Assembly: GCA_945862385.1 (NCBI GenBank)
Contig: CAMAXV010000004.1
Coordinates: 168,943 to 232,942 of the forward strand
Direction: 5' to 3'
Length of the DNA stretch: 64,000 nucleotides
From: Chitinophaga pinensis
Lineage (GTDB): Bacteria > Bacteroidota > Bacteroidia > Chitinophagales > Chitinophagaceae
How positions within the stretch are numbered: the stretch's first letter is position 1; every line of letters starts with the position of its first letter. The translations under genes and the position numbers were made by a program. Of the stretch, positions 24,793-33,079 are shown in pieces. A model generated the notes under the pieces. That model worked only from the letters and a program-made list of their open reading frames with translations. It was not told the DNA's origin and ran no database searches.

Positions 24793-25758
24793 TTATTTTT
24801 CCCTTTGGATTAAATAATGTGCAAGCTCAACGAGTGGTTCTTTTCTGACTTTAGAAACTACAATAGATTCAAGGTGAGACAAAGCCAGGTTCAGATATTT
24901 CAATTTCAGTTCATTTGCCCAATTGTCTATTCCACATTTTCTATAAATTTCAAGTACCTGCTCAACTTTATCCTGATCATTACGCTGCATTAAATCTTCT
25001 AACCTTTTCAGGTCATCTGGAGCTGCAGTAGCCAATGCATGAATCATCAAAAATGTTTTCTTATTGCTTTGAATGTCACCTCCAACCTGTTTTCCGAACT
25101 TTTCAGGATCACCAAAAGCATCAAGATAATCGTCCTGGATCTGAAATGCAATACCCAAGTTACGACCAAATTCATATAAATGATGCTGATTTGATTCTCC
25201 GGCACCACCAATCAGGGCTCCTAACTGAAGACTGGCGGCCAGTAACACGGATGTTTTTAACTGAATCATTTGCAGGTATTCATCCAGAGAAACGGTTTGC
25301 ATACCTTCAAAATCCATGTCAAGCTGTTGTCCTTCACACACCTCCTTGGCCGTTTTGTTGAACAAATGTATTGCTTTACTCAGGTACGTGCCTGAAAGTT
25401 TATTCAGGTAATCATAGGCAACAACCATCATAACATCTCCACCCAATAATGCAGTTGGCTCACCATGAATGGCATGTACCGTAGGTTTTCCCCTCCTTAA
25501 CGGGGCCTTATCCATAATATCATCATGAATGAGCGTGAAATTATGGAAAAGCTCAACGGCTGCTGCTGCATGAAATGCATCTTTATTTATTTCTCCAAAC
25601 AACTCATTGCCCATAAGGCATAAAACCGGACGAATTCGTTTTCCGGAATTGAGTAAAAAAGCTTCCAGCGGATCATATAACGTAGCTGGAAATTCCGGGA
25701 AATGTCTATGACTGAAATATTGTTCAAACTCAAGCTGCAGTGATTCAATGCCTTTCAT
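24793..25758 (-). CDS. Polyprenyl synthetase (trans-isoprenyl diphosphate synthase)
   Basis: This 321-aa enzyme condenses isopentenyl diphosphate with allylic diphosphates. The first aspartate-rich motif is in LIHDDIMDKAPLRRGKPT and the second in QIQDDYLDAFGD, followed by KKTFL. These define the head-to-tail isoprenyl synthase family. Chain length (farnesyl, geranylgeranyl or longer for quinones) cannot be assigned by eye. It lies 48 bases after rnr and 12 bases before the permease gene in the same minus-strand operon. Confidence 0.92.
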   Translation of the reverse strand: MKGIESLQLEFEQYFSHRHFPEFPATLYDPLEAFLLNSGKRIRPVLCLMGNELFGEINKDAFHAAAAVELFHNFTLIHDDIMDKAPLRRGKPTVHAIHGEPTALLGGDVMMVVAYDYLNKLSGTYLSKAIHLFNKTAKEVCEGQQLDMDFEGMQTVSLDEYLQMIQLKTSVLLAASLQLGALIGGAGESNQHHLYEFGRNLGIAFQIQDDYLDAFGDPEKFGKQVGGDIQSNKKTFLMIHALATAAPDDLKRLEDLMQRNDQDKVEQVLEIYRKCGIDNWANELKLKYLNLALSHLESIVVSKVRKEPLVELAHYLIQREK

Positions 25759-25806
25759 GTGATCGTGTAATGATAACCCTAAGTTAATGATTCAAAAGCT
25801 ATCTAA

Positions 25807-27822
25807 TTATTTTTTCTTCCGGCTGCTTTTAACTACGGTATTATCTATTTTCATAATCCAATCGTAATCAAGTTGTCTTTTTGTAAGGTTTGCTGCAACA
25901 AGTTTAATTCTAACAGAATCACCTATCCTGAATGCCCAACCACTTCTTTTACCAACGAGTGCATAATCGGTTTCGATATAGATAAAATCATCGTAATCCT
26001 GTAAAGTGGTAATAGAAACCAATCCTTCACATTTATGGTCAATTGTTTCGGCCCAGAAACCAAAACCGGCAACACCAGATATAACAGCCTCAAACTCTTC
26101 TCCTAGGAATTGTTTCATAAATTCCACCTGCTTGTATTTGTTGGCAGCCCTTTCTGTTTCCATAGCTGCTCTTTCTCTTTCACTGGTATGCTGACATTTT
26201 TGCTCCATTTTTTTATCCGGCAAAACATGATCCCCCAAAACGCCTGAAAGTACCCGGTGTACTAAAATATCCGGATATCTCCTAATTGGTGAAGTGAAAT
26301 GACAATAGTGAGAAAAGCCTAATCCATAATGACCAATATTTTCAGATGTATATATTGCTTTAGCCATTGTCCGAATACCAAGCTGCTCCAATACCCTTTG
26401 TTCAGGTAATCCCTTTACCTTTGTTAGCATTGTGTTGAATGACTTCGCTATGTCTTCAGGAGTTTTCGTGCTGAACTGATATCCAAATTTCTTTGCAAAT
26501 TCAATAAAAGGGATAAGTTTCTCTTCCGTTGGCTGATCGTGAATGCGATAAGGAAAAGGAACGGGCTTAGCATTTAATTTTACCTCTGCCACTTTCTGGG
26601 CAATTGCTTTGTTGGCCAGCAACATGAATTCCTCAATGAGCTGATGAGATTCTTTACTTTCTTTGATAACAATTCCCAATGGAGCTCCGCTTGCATCCAG
26701 CTTAAACCTTACTTCCTGAGATGAAAAGTTTATAGCACCGTTTTTCATTCTTTGCTTCCGCATAGACTGCGCAAACTCGTTCAGCTTTAATATTTCCAGG
26801 TCATATAATCCAGTACCTGTTTCTATAATAAGCTGAACATCTTCATATGTAAACCGGTGATTAGAATGAATAACTGTTCTGCCAATCCACTGACTGATAA
26901 TTTTTCCTTTTTCATCAAGCCTGAATATGCAGGAATAGGTGAGTTTGTCCTCATGCGGCCTCAAAGAACAAAGTTCATTTGATATACGTTCTGGTAACAT
27001 AGGTACCACCCTGTCTGGGAGGTATACAGAGGTTGCTCTTTCATAAGCAGCAACATCCAATGCTGATCCCTCTTCAATATAATGACTGACATCAGCAATA
27101 TGCACACCAACAGCAATAGATCCATCCTGAAAGCGTTCGAAGCTGAGTGCATCATCAAAATCCCTGGCATCTTCCGGATCGATCGTAAATGTCAATACAT
27201 CACGGATATCTTTCCTTGCCTGCAGGTCTGATTTGGTTATAGCATCAGGAATTCTTGCAGTTTCTTCCATTACCTCTTCTGAAAACTGAACTGAAAATCC
27301 CTGTTCAATCAACAATTCCTTCATTGCCAGGTCACTTTCCTTTTCAGGAGTAATTACTTCAATGATTTCACCTTTGGGGCGTTTATCATCAGCCTCCCAT
27401 GATACAATTTGTGCTATAACCCGATCACCATCTTTGGCTCCATTAAGCGAGGTTAATGGAATAAAAAAGTCCGGAACAGGTTTGTTTCCCTGGGCAAGGA
27501 AAAAAGCAAAGTCTTTGTTTACTTCTATCTCTCCAATGAATTGTTTTTGTTTCCTTTCAACAACCTGTGTTATTTTACCCTGTAATCTTCCTGACCGTTC
27601 ATCTCCTTTGATCACTTCTACCCTTACCAGATCACCATGAAAGGCTTTATTAAAATCATGTGGTTTAATGATAATATCCCTCTCAAGTCCATCAACAACT
27701 ACAAAGCCCATTCCTGATCTGGTTATTTCAAATCTACCTTTATGAAGGCTTTTATCCTTATATTGTGCCCCCTTTTTTTTCCCACCTTTACTATTCTTCT
27801 GCTTAATGTTCTTTCTGCCCAT
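25807..27822 (-). CDS. rnr: Ribonuclease R (RNase II/R family exoribonuclease)
   Basis: This 671-aa 3'-to-5' exoribonuclease degrades structured RNA. A basic Lys-rich N-terminus precedes the cold-shock domains. The RNB catalytic block has ARDFDDALSFE with the metal-binding aspartates, then VHIADVSHYI and YLPDRVVPMLPERISNELCS. A C-terminal S1 domain (EAVISGVAGFGFWAET) follows. It is shorter than E. coli RNase R, as usual for Bacteroidota. It starts 10 bases after lpxK in the same operon. Confidence 0.95.
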   Translation of the reverse strand: MGRKNIKQKNSKGGKKKGAQYKDKSLHKGRFEITRSGMGFVVVDGLERDIIIKPHDFNKAFHGDLVRVEVIKGDERSGRLQGKITQVVERKQKQFIGEIEVNKDFAFFLAQGNKPVPDFFIPLTSLNGAKDGDRVIAQIVSWEADDKRPKGEIIEVITPEKESDLAMKELLIEQGFSVQFSEEVMEETARIPDAITKSDLQARKDIRDVLTFTIDPEDARDFDDALSFERFQDGSIAVGVHIADVSHYIEEGSALDVAAYERATSVYLPDRVVPMLPERISNELCSLRPHEDKLTYSCIFRLDEKGKIISQWIGRTVIHSNHRFTYEDVQLIIETGTGLYDLEILKLNEFAQSMRKQRMKNGAINFSSQEVRFKLDASGAPLGIVIKESKESHQLIEEFMLLANKAIAQKVAEVKLNAKPVPFPYRIHDQPTEEKLIPFIEFAKKFGYQFSTKTPEDIAKSFNTMLTKVKGLPEQRVLEQLGIRTMAKAIYTSENIGHYGLGFSHYCHFTSPIRRYPDILVHRVLSGVLGDHVLPDKKMEQKCQHTSERERAAMETERAANKYKQVEFMKQFLGEEFEAVISGVAGFGFWAETIDHKCEGLVSITTLQDYDDFIYIETDYALVGKRSGWAFRIGDSVRIKLVAANLTKRQLDYDWIMKIDNTVVKSSRKKK

Positions 27823-27832
27823 TCTGGTGTAT

Positions 27833-28948
27833 TTAAAGGTTATTGATGATTTCGGGCTCTTTAATAAAATCTTCCTGCCTCACATAAAAAGATTGCGGAT
27901 ATCCAAGGATTAACTGATCAAACTCAGCAGCCTGTCCGAATAAAAAATGAACACTTATTGGCAAAATATAAATTGGAATATTCTCCAGCTGATCTCTATA
28001 ACGAACTAACCGAACGGCATCTTTACCTGTAGTAAGTATAATTTTTTCTCCTTCAAGAATATTCTCAAACCTATGCTTTATTTCATTGACATCATCAATA
28101 CTGAAAAGATGATGATCATTGTAAAAAAGCGCATCGTATGTTTTTGATTCATCGTGAATATATTGTGTCAGTGGCATGGGATTTGCAATGCCGCAAATTA
28201 GTAAGACCTCTGTTTCCTTTGTTAATGGATAGCTTGAACCATTAATCAAATGATACGGTGTACCGTACTTAATTGTTGTAAAAAAAACCTGTTGATGTTC
28301 TTTGGGAGCAAGTTCTTGTAATACGAGAAAACGGCCATGTTCACTTAAATCTGAGGGACATTTTGTTACAATAATGATATCCGCTCTGTTTGCACTCGAT
28401 GTCTGATCTCGGAGATCTCCTGTTGGAAGAAACAAGTCTCTTGTATAAAGGTTATTATATTCAGTTAGGATTATCTGGACACCCGCATTGATTTCCCTGT
28501 GTTGAAATGCATCGTCCAAAACAATGACTTTTGTATCAGGTTTGTCAAACAAGAGTTCAGGAACGGCTTCTATCCGTTTTTCACATACACTCACAGCAAC
28601 ATCAGGGTGATTAAGATGAAACTGCATGGGTTCATCTCCAATTTCTATTGCAGTTGTATTTTGTCCGGCTAAAACATATCCGGATGTCCTTCTTTTATAT
28701 CCCCTGCTAATGGTAGCAACCGGATAATACTTTTTTAGGAGTGTAAGCATATAATCAACCAAAGGAGATTTGCCTGTTCCTCCTACACTCAGGTTACCCA
28801 CTGAAAAAATGGGAATATTGAAACTGACACCTTCAATAATTTTTTTATTGTAAAGGAGATTTCGAGTCTTTACAACTATTCCATATAATAAGGTAAATGG
28901 AAATAAAAATAACCTGAATGATCTGAGATAAATATTGTTAAAATGCAT
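27833..28948 (-). CDS. lpxK: Tetraacyldisaccharide 4'-kinase
   Basis: LpxK phosphorylates the lipid A disaccharide at the inner membrane. From the ATG at 28948 the protein has 371 aa and starts MHFNNIYLRSFRLFLFPFTL, a membrane-associated helix. A longer frame begins at 29008 but would overlap the upstream gene by 71 bases. The P-loop is SVGNLSVGGTGKSPLVD, and the SRGYKRRTSGY and VLDDAFQHRE blocks are family hallmarks. It overlaps the 5-FTHF cyclo-ligase gene by 11 bases and is followed by rnr. Confidence 0.93.
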   Translation of the reverse strand: MHFNNIYLRSFRLFLFPFTLLYGIVVKTRNLLYNKKIIEGVSFNIPIFSVGNLSVGGTGKSPLVDYMLTLLKKYYPVATISRGYKRRTSGYVLAGQNTTAIEIGDEPMQFHLNHPDVAVSVCEKRIEAVPELLFDKPDTKVIVLDDAFQHREINAGVQIILTEYNNLYTRDLFLPTGDLRDQTSSANRADIIIVTKCPSDLSEHGRFLVLQELAPKEHQQVFFTTIKYGTPYHLINGSSYPLTKETEVLLICGIANPMPLTQYIHDESKTYDALFYNDHHLFSIDDVNEIKHRFENILEGEKIILTTGKDAVRLVRYRDQLENIPIYILPISVHFLFGQAAEFDQLILGYPQSFYVRQEDFIKEPEIINNL

Positions 28949-29507
28949 AAACACTTTCGGGTGTAATGCAAAAATCGAGCTTTTTATCGAAGAAATCGGC
29001 ATCTTCAATAGATTCTACAGGAGAAAAGAACGAAAGTCCTATTTTTAACATATTAGGTTTACATCCTGCAAGAAATCTGTCGTAATAACCTTTTCCATAT
29101 CCTACCCTATTTCCCAGCTCATCAAAAATCAGCAACGGAATTATTGCCATATCAATTTCTGCTGGATCAATTTCAATGCCATTTTGTGGTTCAGGAATAC
29201 CATATTTATTCATCTGATAAGCTGTTTCTTCGTCACATACGTAGTGTTTCATCGTAAAATCTGCATCATTAAGAACCGGATGTGCTATTTGTAATCCTGG
29301 GTTTATAAACTGAAGCCATTCCAGAATAAGATGGGGATTGGGTTCATTGAATTGGACAGCAGGAATAAATGAATGTACTAGATGGAAAGCTGGAATCGCA
29401 AGTTTTTGAAAATTGATGAGCAGCAGATCCTCCATGATATTCAATTCTCTTGCTGATAATGACATCCGTTTATGCCTATAAATATTCCTGAGGGATGACT
29501 TGGTCAT
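28938..29507 (-). CDS. 5-formyltetrahydrofolate cyclo-ligase
   Basis: This 189-aa enzyme converts 5-formyl-THF to 5,10-methenyl-THF using ATP. The N-terminal KSSLRNIYRHKRMSLS and the C-terminal GNRVGYGKGYYDRFLAG are the substrate and ATP-binding signatures of the family. It lies between rsmD (5-base gap) and lpxK (11-base overlap). Confidence 0.92.
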   Translation of the reverse strand: MTKSSLRNIYRHKRMSLSARELNIMEDLLLINFQKLAIPAFHLVHSFIPAVQFNEPNPHLILEWLQFINPGLQIAHPVLNDADFTMKHYVCDEETAYQMNKYGIPEPQNGIEIDPAEIDMAIIPLLIFDELGNRVGYGKGYYDRFLAGCKPNMLKIGLSFFSPVESIEDADFFDKKLDFCITPESVYAF

Positions 29508-29512
29508 GGCAG

Positions 29513-30064
29513 TTAATCAGGAGAAGAAGCATTGATAAATATGGAAAAAATAGTTGTACCGTATTTCCGTTCAGATCTGAAAAATGGGGTTTGCTGAAAG
29601 TTATTTCTTGGTGTATGCTCCAACACAAACCAACCGTTTTCATGTAGCAACTCACGTGAAAAAACAATTTTGGGCAAATCTTCTATATTTCCAAGGGCGT
29701 ATGGAGGTCCAGCAAAAATAAAATTGAATTTCTCACTACATTGTTGCATATACTTGAATACATCAGATCTGATAACCTTAAGTTCAGAAATTTTCAATTG
29801 GTTTTTTGATTTACTGATGAAATCATACATAGCCGGGTCTTTTTCAACTATTGTAAGGTCTCTGACCCCTCTTGAATACAGTTCATAACTGATGCTTCCC
29901 GTTCCACCAAACAGATCAAGTGATTTTACAGCTGAAAGATCAATATTATTTTCAATGATATTGAAAAGTCCCTCTTTGGCAATATCGGTTGTTGGACGGG
30001 TAAAAGGCATATTATTGGGTGGAGAAATTCTTCTACCACCCAGTTCACCGCTAATTATACGCAT
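29513..30064 (-). CDS. rsmD: 16S rRNA (guanine(966)-N2)-methyltransferase RsmD
   Basis: This 183-aa methyltransferase should modify G966 of 16S rRNA. The start MRIISGELGGRRI and the TRPTTDIAKEGLFNII block are diagnostic, and the SAM motif is SLDLFGGTGSISYEL. Motif IV, normally DPPY, reads AGPPYAL here, so the conserved aspartate is replaced by glycine. The rest of the fold and length are normal. The gene overlaps DUF3822 by 10 bases, an arrangement common in Bacteroidota. Confidence 0.9.
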   Translation of the reverse strand: MRIISGELGGRRISPPNNMPFTRPTTDIAKEGLFNIIENNIDLSAVKSLDLFGGTGSISYELYSRGVRDLTIVEKDPAMYDFISKSKNQLKISELKVIRSDVFKYMQQCSEKFNFIFAGPPYALGNIEDLPKIVFSRELLHENGWFVLEHTPRNNFQQTPFFRSERKYGTTIFSIFINASSPD

Positions 30065-30972
30065 TTTGCGATTAACATGATTGGTGTTAAAAAATGTGTG
30101 GGCACACTGGATACATTAAGCATCTGTAGCGCATTCTGAGGAGGGTTTTCAAATGTGATATATAAAATATACCTGTTGAGTTCTTTCCAGATACCTGATT
30201 CCTCATCAATCAATCCTGAAATCTCCACGAAAGACGAAGCCAAATCAATATTAAACTTATCCGAGAGGTTGAGTAAGTGGAAGACTACATCTTCTTTTGT
30301 TTCATAATAGAAAGACTGAGCCAATAAAAGCTGGTCACCTTTCAAGGCATATACCTGCAATGATGAAGGGTAGACATAAATCTTAAGCCAATTCTCTTTT
30401 CCATACCTAATATTTCTGAAAATTGATCTGAGGGCTAGTGTTGTAAAGTGATTATTTCTGGTATGCGGGTATTTATCACGCATCAAATCGAACAGATATC
30501 TATTACATCCATAGATATTGTTTAACTCCCACTGATGAACATCATCATTCAAAACAAGCATGGACTCGACATCACCATGAATTGTTTCAAGAAGCATTTC
30601 TTCGAGCTCTTGTTTATACATGGATGAAGGCAATAACACAATCTCTTTTTGATTATGTACCAGAATGACATCAGAAAAGGACAGTAAATAAACCTGATTT
30701 TCTGTAAGAATTTGTTGTATAATTCTTACATCTGGTCTGCTTTTGAACTGATAAAATGCAATATGATAAAAGGTATCACATGATTTATTACTTATACTCA
30801 GGGATAAATGATACTGCCCATATTCCACGCACAACTTCTTATCCTGCAAAGCAGAAATCTCCTCCAGAGAAAGAGAAAACAAAAATGTTTCTGAGAGCGA
30901 AGGGTAAGCCATAATTGCAAATTTAATGGTTTTGATGTTCAATTCAGTGGAACTATTGATGTAGGTTTGCAA
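30055..30972 (-). CDS. DUF3822 family protein
   Basis: This 305-aa protein belongs by sequence feel and by position next to rsmD to DUF3822, a Bacteroidota family of unknown function with an actin-like/ASKHA-type fold suggested for related proteins. It has no signal peptide or membrane segment. The start is a TTG placed directly after an in-frame TGA; an ATG at 30915 would give a protein 19 residues shorter and cannot be excluded. It is the first gene of the long minus-strand operon ending at rnpB. Confidence 0.65.
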   Translation of the reverse strand: MQTYINSSTELNIKTIKFAIMAYPSLSETFLFSLSLEEISALQDKKLCVEYGQYHLSLSISNKSCDTFYHIAFYQFKSRPDVRIIQQILTENQVYLLSFSDVILVHNQKEIVLLPSSMYKQELEEMLLETIHGDVESMLVLNDDVHQWELNNIYGCNRYLFDLMRDKYPHTRNNHFTTLALRSIFRNIRYGKENWLKIYVYPSSLQVYALKGDQLLLAQSFYYETKEDVVFHLLNLSDKFNIDLASSFVEISGLIDEESGIWKELNRYILYITFENPPQNALQMLNVSSVPTHFLTPIMLIAKCV

Positions 30973-31007
30973 TCAAATCCGGAATATAAATAAAGCAACC
31001 AGCTTTT

Positions 31008-32357
31008 ATGTCTGAATCTTTAAAACTGAATATTGGCTACAGACAGATTTTGCAGATGTCTTTACCTATAAGTTTTGCTATACTTGTTCCCCAGTTTAAT
31101 TTTTTGATTAACAGCTTATTTCTTGCCCAGCTCGGTCCGGGTAATATTGGTGCCTCCGGAATTACAGGAGTCTATTACCTTATTTTTTCAGCTATTGGAT
31201 TTGGCTTAAACAATGGTTTACAGGCACTTATATCCCGAAGGGGTGGTCAGGATAGGGAAAAGGAAATTGGCACCTTATTCATGCAAAGTATATATATAAC
31301 CCTTTGTATTGCTTTTGTGGGAATTGTTTTAACCTATACTGTAGCTCCGTTAATTTTTGAACGGAATACAGATCCGGCATTGTTTCAGAAATCAATGGGA
31401 TTTCTTTACATCAGAATCTGGGGATTGCCTTTTTTATACCTCTACCAGATGAGAAATGGTTTGCTAGTAGGAACCAATCAAAGTAAACTATTGATCTGGG
31501 GGACTTTGGCAGAAACCATTTCAAATATTTTTCTGGATTATGTCCTGATTTTTGGAAGATGGGGTTTTCCAGAACTTGGTTTTAATGGAGCTGCTTATGC
31601 CTCAGTTTGTGCTGAGTTTATAGGTATGTTGGTGGTTTTTGCTATGATTAATGTTCGGGGGATGAGCAAACGCTTTGGACTATTTTCAAATTTTAATTTT
31701 GAATGGGAAACCACAAAAACAATACTTATCCAATCTTCTCCACTAATCATGCAATATGGAATAAGTATTATAAGTTGGGAATTCTTTTTTATACTAGTTT
31801 CACATGATGGTCCCATGGCGCTTGATATCAGTCAACTTATGCGTCTTCTTTTTGGCTTTTTTGGAATTTTCATCTGGGCATTTGCAGCTACCGCCAATAC
31901 TATGGTTGCCAATATCATAGGTCAGGGTATGCGGAAAAGGGTGATGATTCTTATTGGCAGAATAATATTATTAAGCTCTGGCTCTACCTTACTTATTTTT
32001 ATTCCTCTCCAATTTTTCCCAAGAGAATTGCTCTTACTTTTTAATGAAGATATCGCTTATCTGGATGCTGCTATTCCTGTTTTGCGCGTTGTTTCTATAG
32101 CAATTTTAATCATGTCAGTTGCTACCATTTGTTTGAACAGCGTTACGGGAACAGGAAATACAAGAATAAACCTGACGATAGAAGCAATTACAATTATGTT
32201 ATATTGCATTTACATATACGTTGTAATGGAAAAGCTTGACTTATCCATTGCATGGGGATGGGCCTCCGAATTACTCTACTGGAGCTGCATTTTAATCATG
32301 TCGTTCTTATATCTCAAGAGCGGTAAATGGGATAATGCCAGAACACGGGCAATATGA
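31008..32357 (+). CDS. MATE family efflux transporter
   Basis: This 449-aa inner-membrane protein has 12 predicted helices in two homologous halves. The opening QILQMSLPISFAILVPQFNFLIN and the later VLIFGRWGFPELGFNGAAYA (about 180-200) match the NorM/DinF-like MATE pattern. Such proteins export cationic drugs or metabolites using Na+ or H+ gradients; the substrate is not known. It is divergent from DUF3822 (35-base gap) and convergent with infC. Confidence 0.9.
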   Translation: MSESLKLNIGYRQILQMSLPISFAILVPQFNFLINSLFLAQLGPGNIGASGITGVYYLIFSAIGFGLNNGLQALISRRGGQDREKEIGTLFMQSIYITLCIAFVGIVLTYTVAPLIFERNTDPALFQKSMGFLYIRIWGLPFLYLYQMRNGLLVGTNQSKLLIWGTLAETISNIFLDYVLIFGRWGFPELGFNGAAYASVCAEFIGMLVVFAMINVRGMSKRFGLFSNFNFEWETTKTILIQSSPLIMQYGISIISWEFFFILVSHDGPMALDISQLMRLLFGFFGIFIWAFAATANTMVANIIGQGMRKRVMILIGRIILLSSGSTLLIFIPLQFFPRELLLLFNEDIAYLDAAIPVLRVVSIAILIMSVATICLNSVTGTGNTRINLTIEAITIMLYCIYIYVVMEKLDLSIAWGWASELLYWSCILIMSFLYLKSGKWDNARTRAI

Positions 32358-32360
32358 AAA

Positions 32361-32390
32361 AGCCTGAATTGGAGCATTCCAAATCAGGCT
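32361..32390 (-). terminator. Intrinsic terminator of thrS-infC
   Basis: AGCCTGA (32361-32367) pairs with TCAGGCT (32384-32390), with an inner TTGGA/TCCAA helix. On the minus strand the stem is followed by TTTTT. It could also stall transcripts of the MATE gene. Confidence 0.8.
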
Positions 32391-32413
32391 GTAAAAATAA
32401 TTAGTACGCTAAT

Positions 32414-33025
32414 TTATTCAGATGCTCCGCCCTCTTTCTTTTTCTTCTGTGTTTTGGGAGCAATAACCATTAACATTCTTTTGCCTTCAAGTTTGGGTAA
32501 ACCTTCAACCTGTCCTAATTCAGCAAGTCTTTCAGCAAACTTCAACAATACGAGCTCCCCCCTTTCCTTAAACATGATAGCACGTCCTTTAAATTGAACA
32601 TATGCTTTCACTTTATTGCCTTCTTTCAGGAAGTTTTCCGCATGACGGGCTTTGAAATCGAAGTCATGATCATCAGTTCCGGGCGTAAACCTTATTTCCT
32701 TTAGTTCTGCAGATTTACTTTTTGCTTTCATCTCCTTTTCTTTCCTCTTTTTATCATAGAGGAATTTATTGTAGTCGATGATTTTACAAACCGGAGGGTC
32801 TGCCTGAGGAGAAATCTCCACGAGATCTAACTCCAGTTGTTGAGCCATTTTCAAAGCTTCCTGAGTTGGATAAACCCCCATGGTAACGTTGTCCCCAACC
32901 AATCTGACTTGAGGTACCCGAATGAAATGATTAATCCTGTGTTCAGCTTCTTTTCTAGGCATAAATTTGCCTTTGAAGCCCCCAGGTCCGCTGGGTCTGT
33001 TAAACGGTCTGTTAGGTAAAGCCAT
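32414..33025 (-). CDS. infC: Translation initiation factor IF-3
   Basis: IF-3 binds the 30S subunit and controls start-codon selection. From ATG 33025 it has 203 aa; a longer frame from TTG 33052 exists but MALPNRPFNR is the usual type of start in this phylum. The RINHFIRVPQVRLVGDN and KIIDYNKFLYDKKRKEKE blocks (N-domain and linker) and the LKEIRFTPGTDDHDFDFK and GKRMLMVIAPK blocks (C-domain) are all present. It follows thrS after 54 bases. Unusually, no rpmI-rplT follows; a terminator and a convergent MATE gene do. Confidence 0.95.
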   Translation of the reverse strand: MALPNRPFNRPSGPGGFKGKFMPRKEAEHRINHFIRVPQVRLVGDNVTMGVYPTQEALKMAQQLELDLVEISPQADPPVCKIIDYNKFLYDKKRKEKEMKAKSKSAELKEIRFTPGTDDHDFDFKARHAENFLKEGNKVKAYVQFKGRAIMFKERGELVLLKFAERLAELGQVEGLPKLEGKRMLMVIAPKTQKKKKEGGASE

Positions 33026-33079
33026 AGTACTTTGCGGTTCGCCTGTCGGCAACAGGCAGTGCCATTTCTTGTATTTTTT

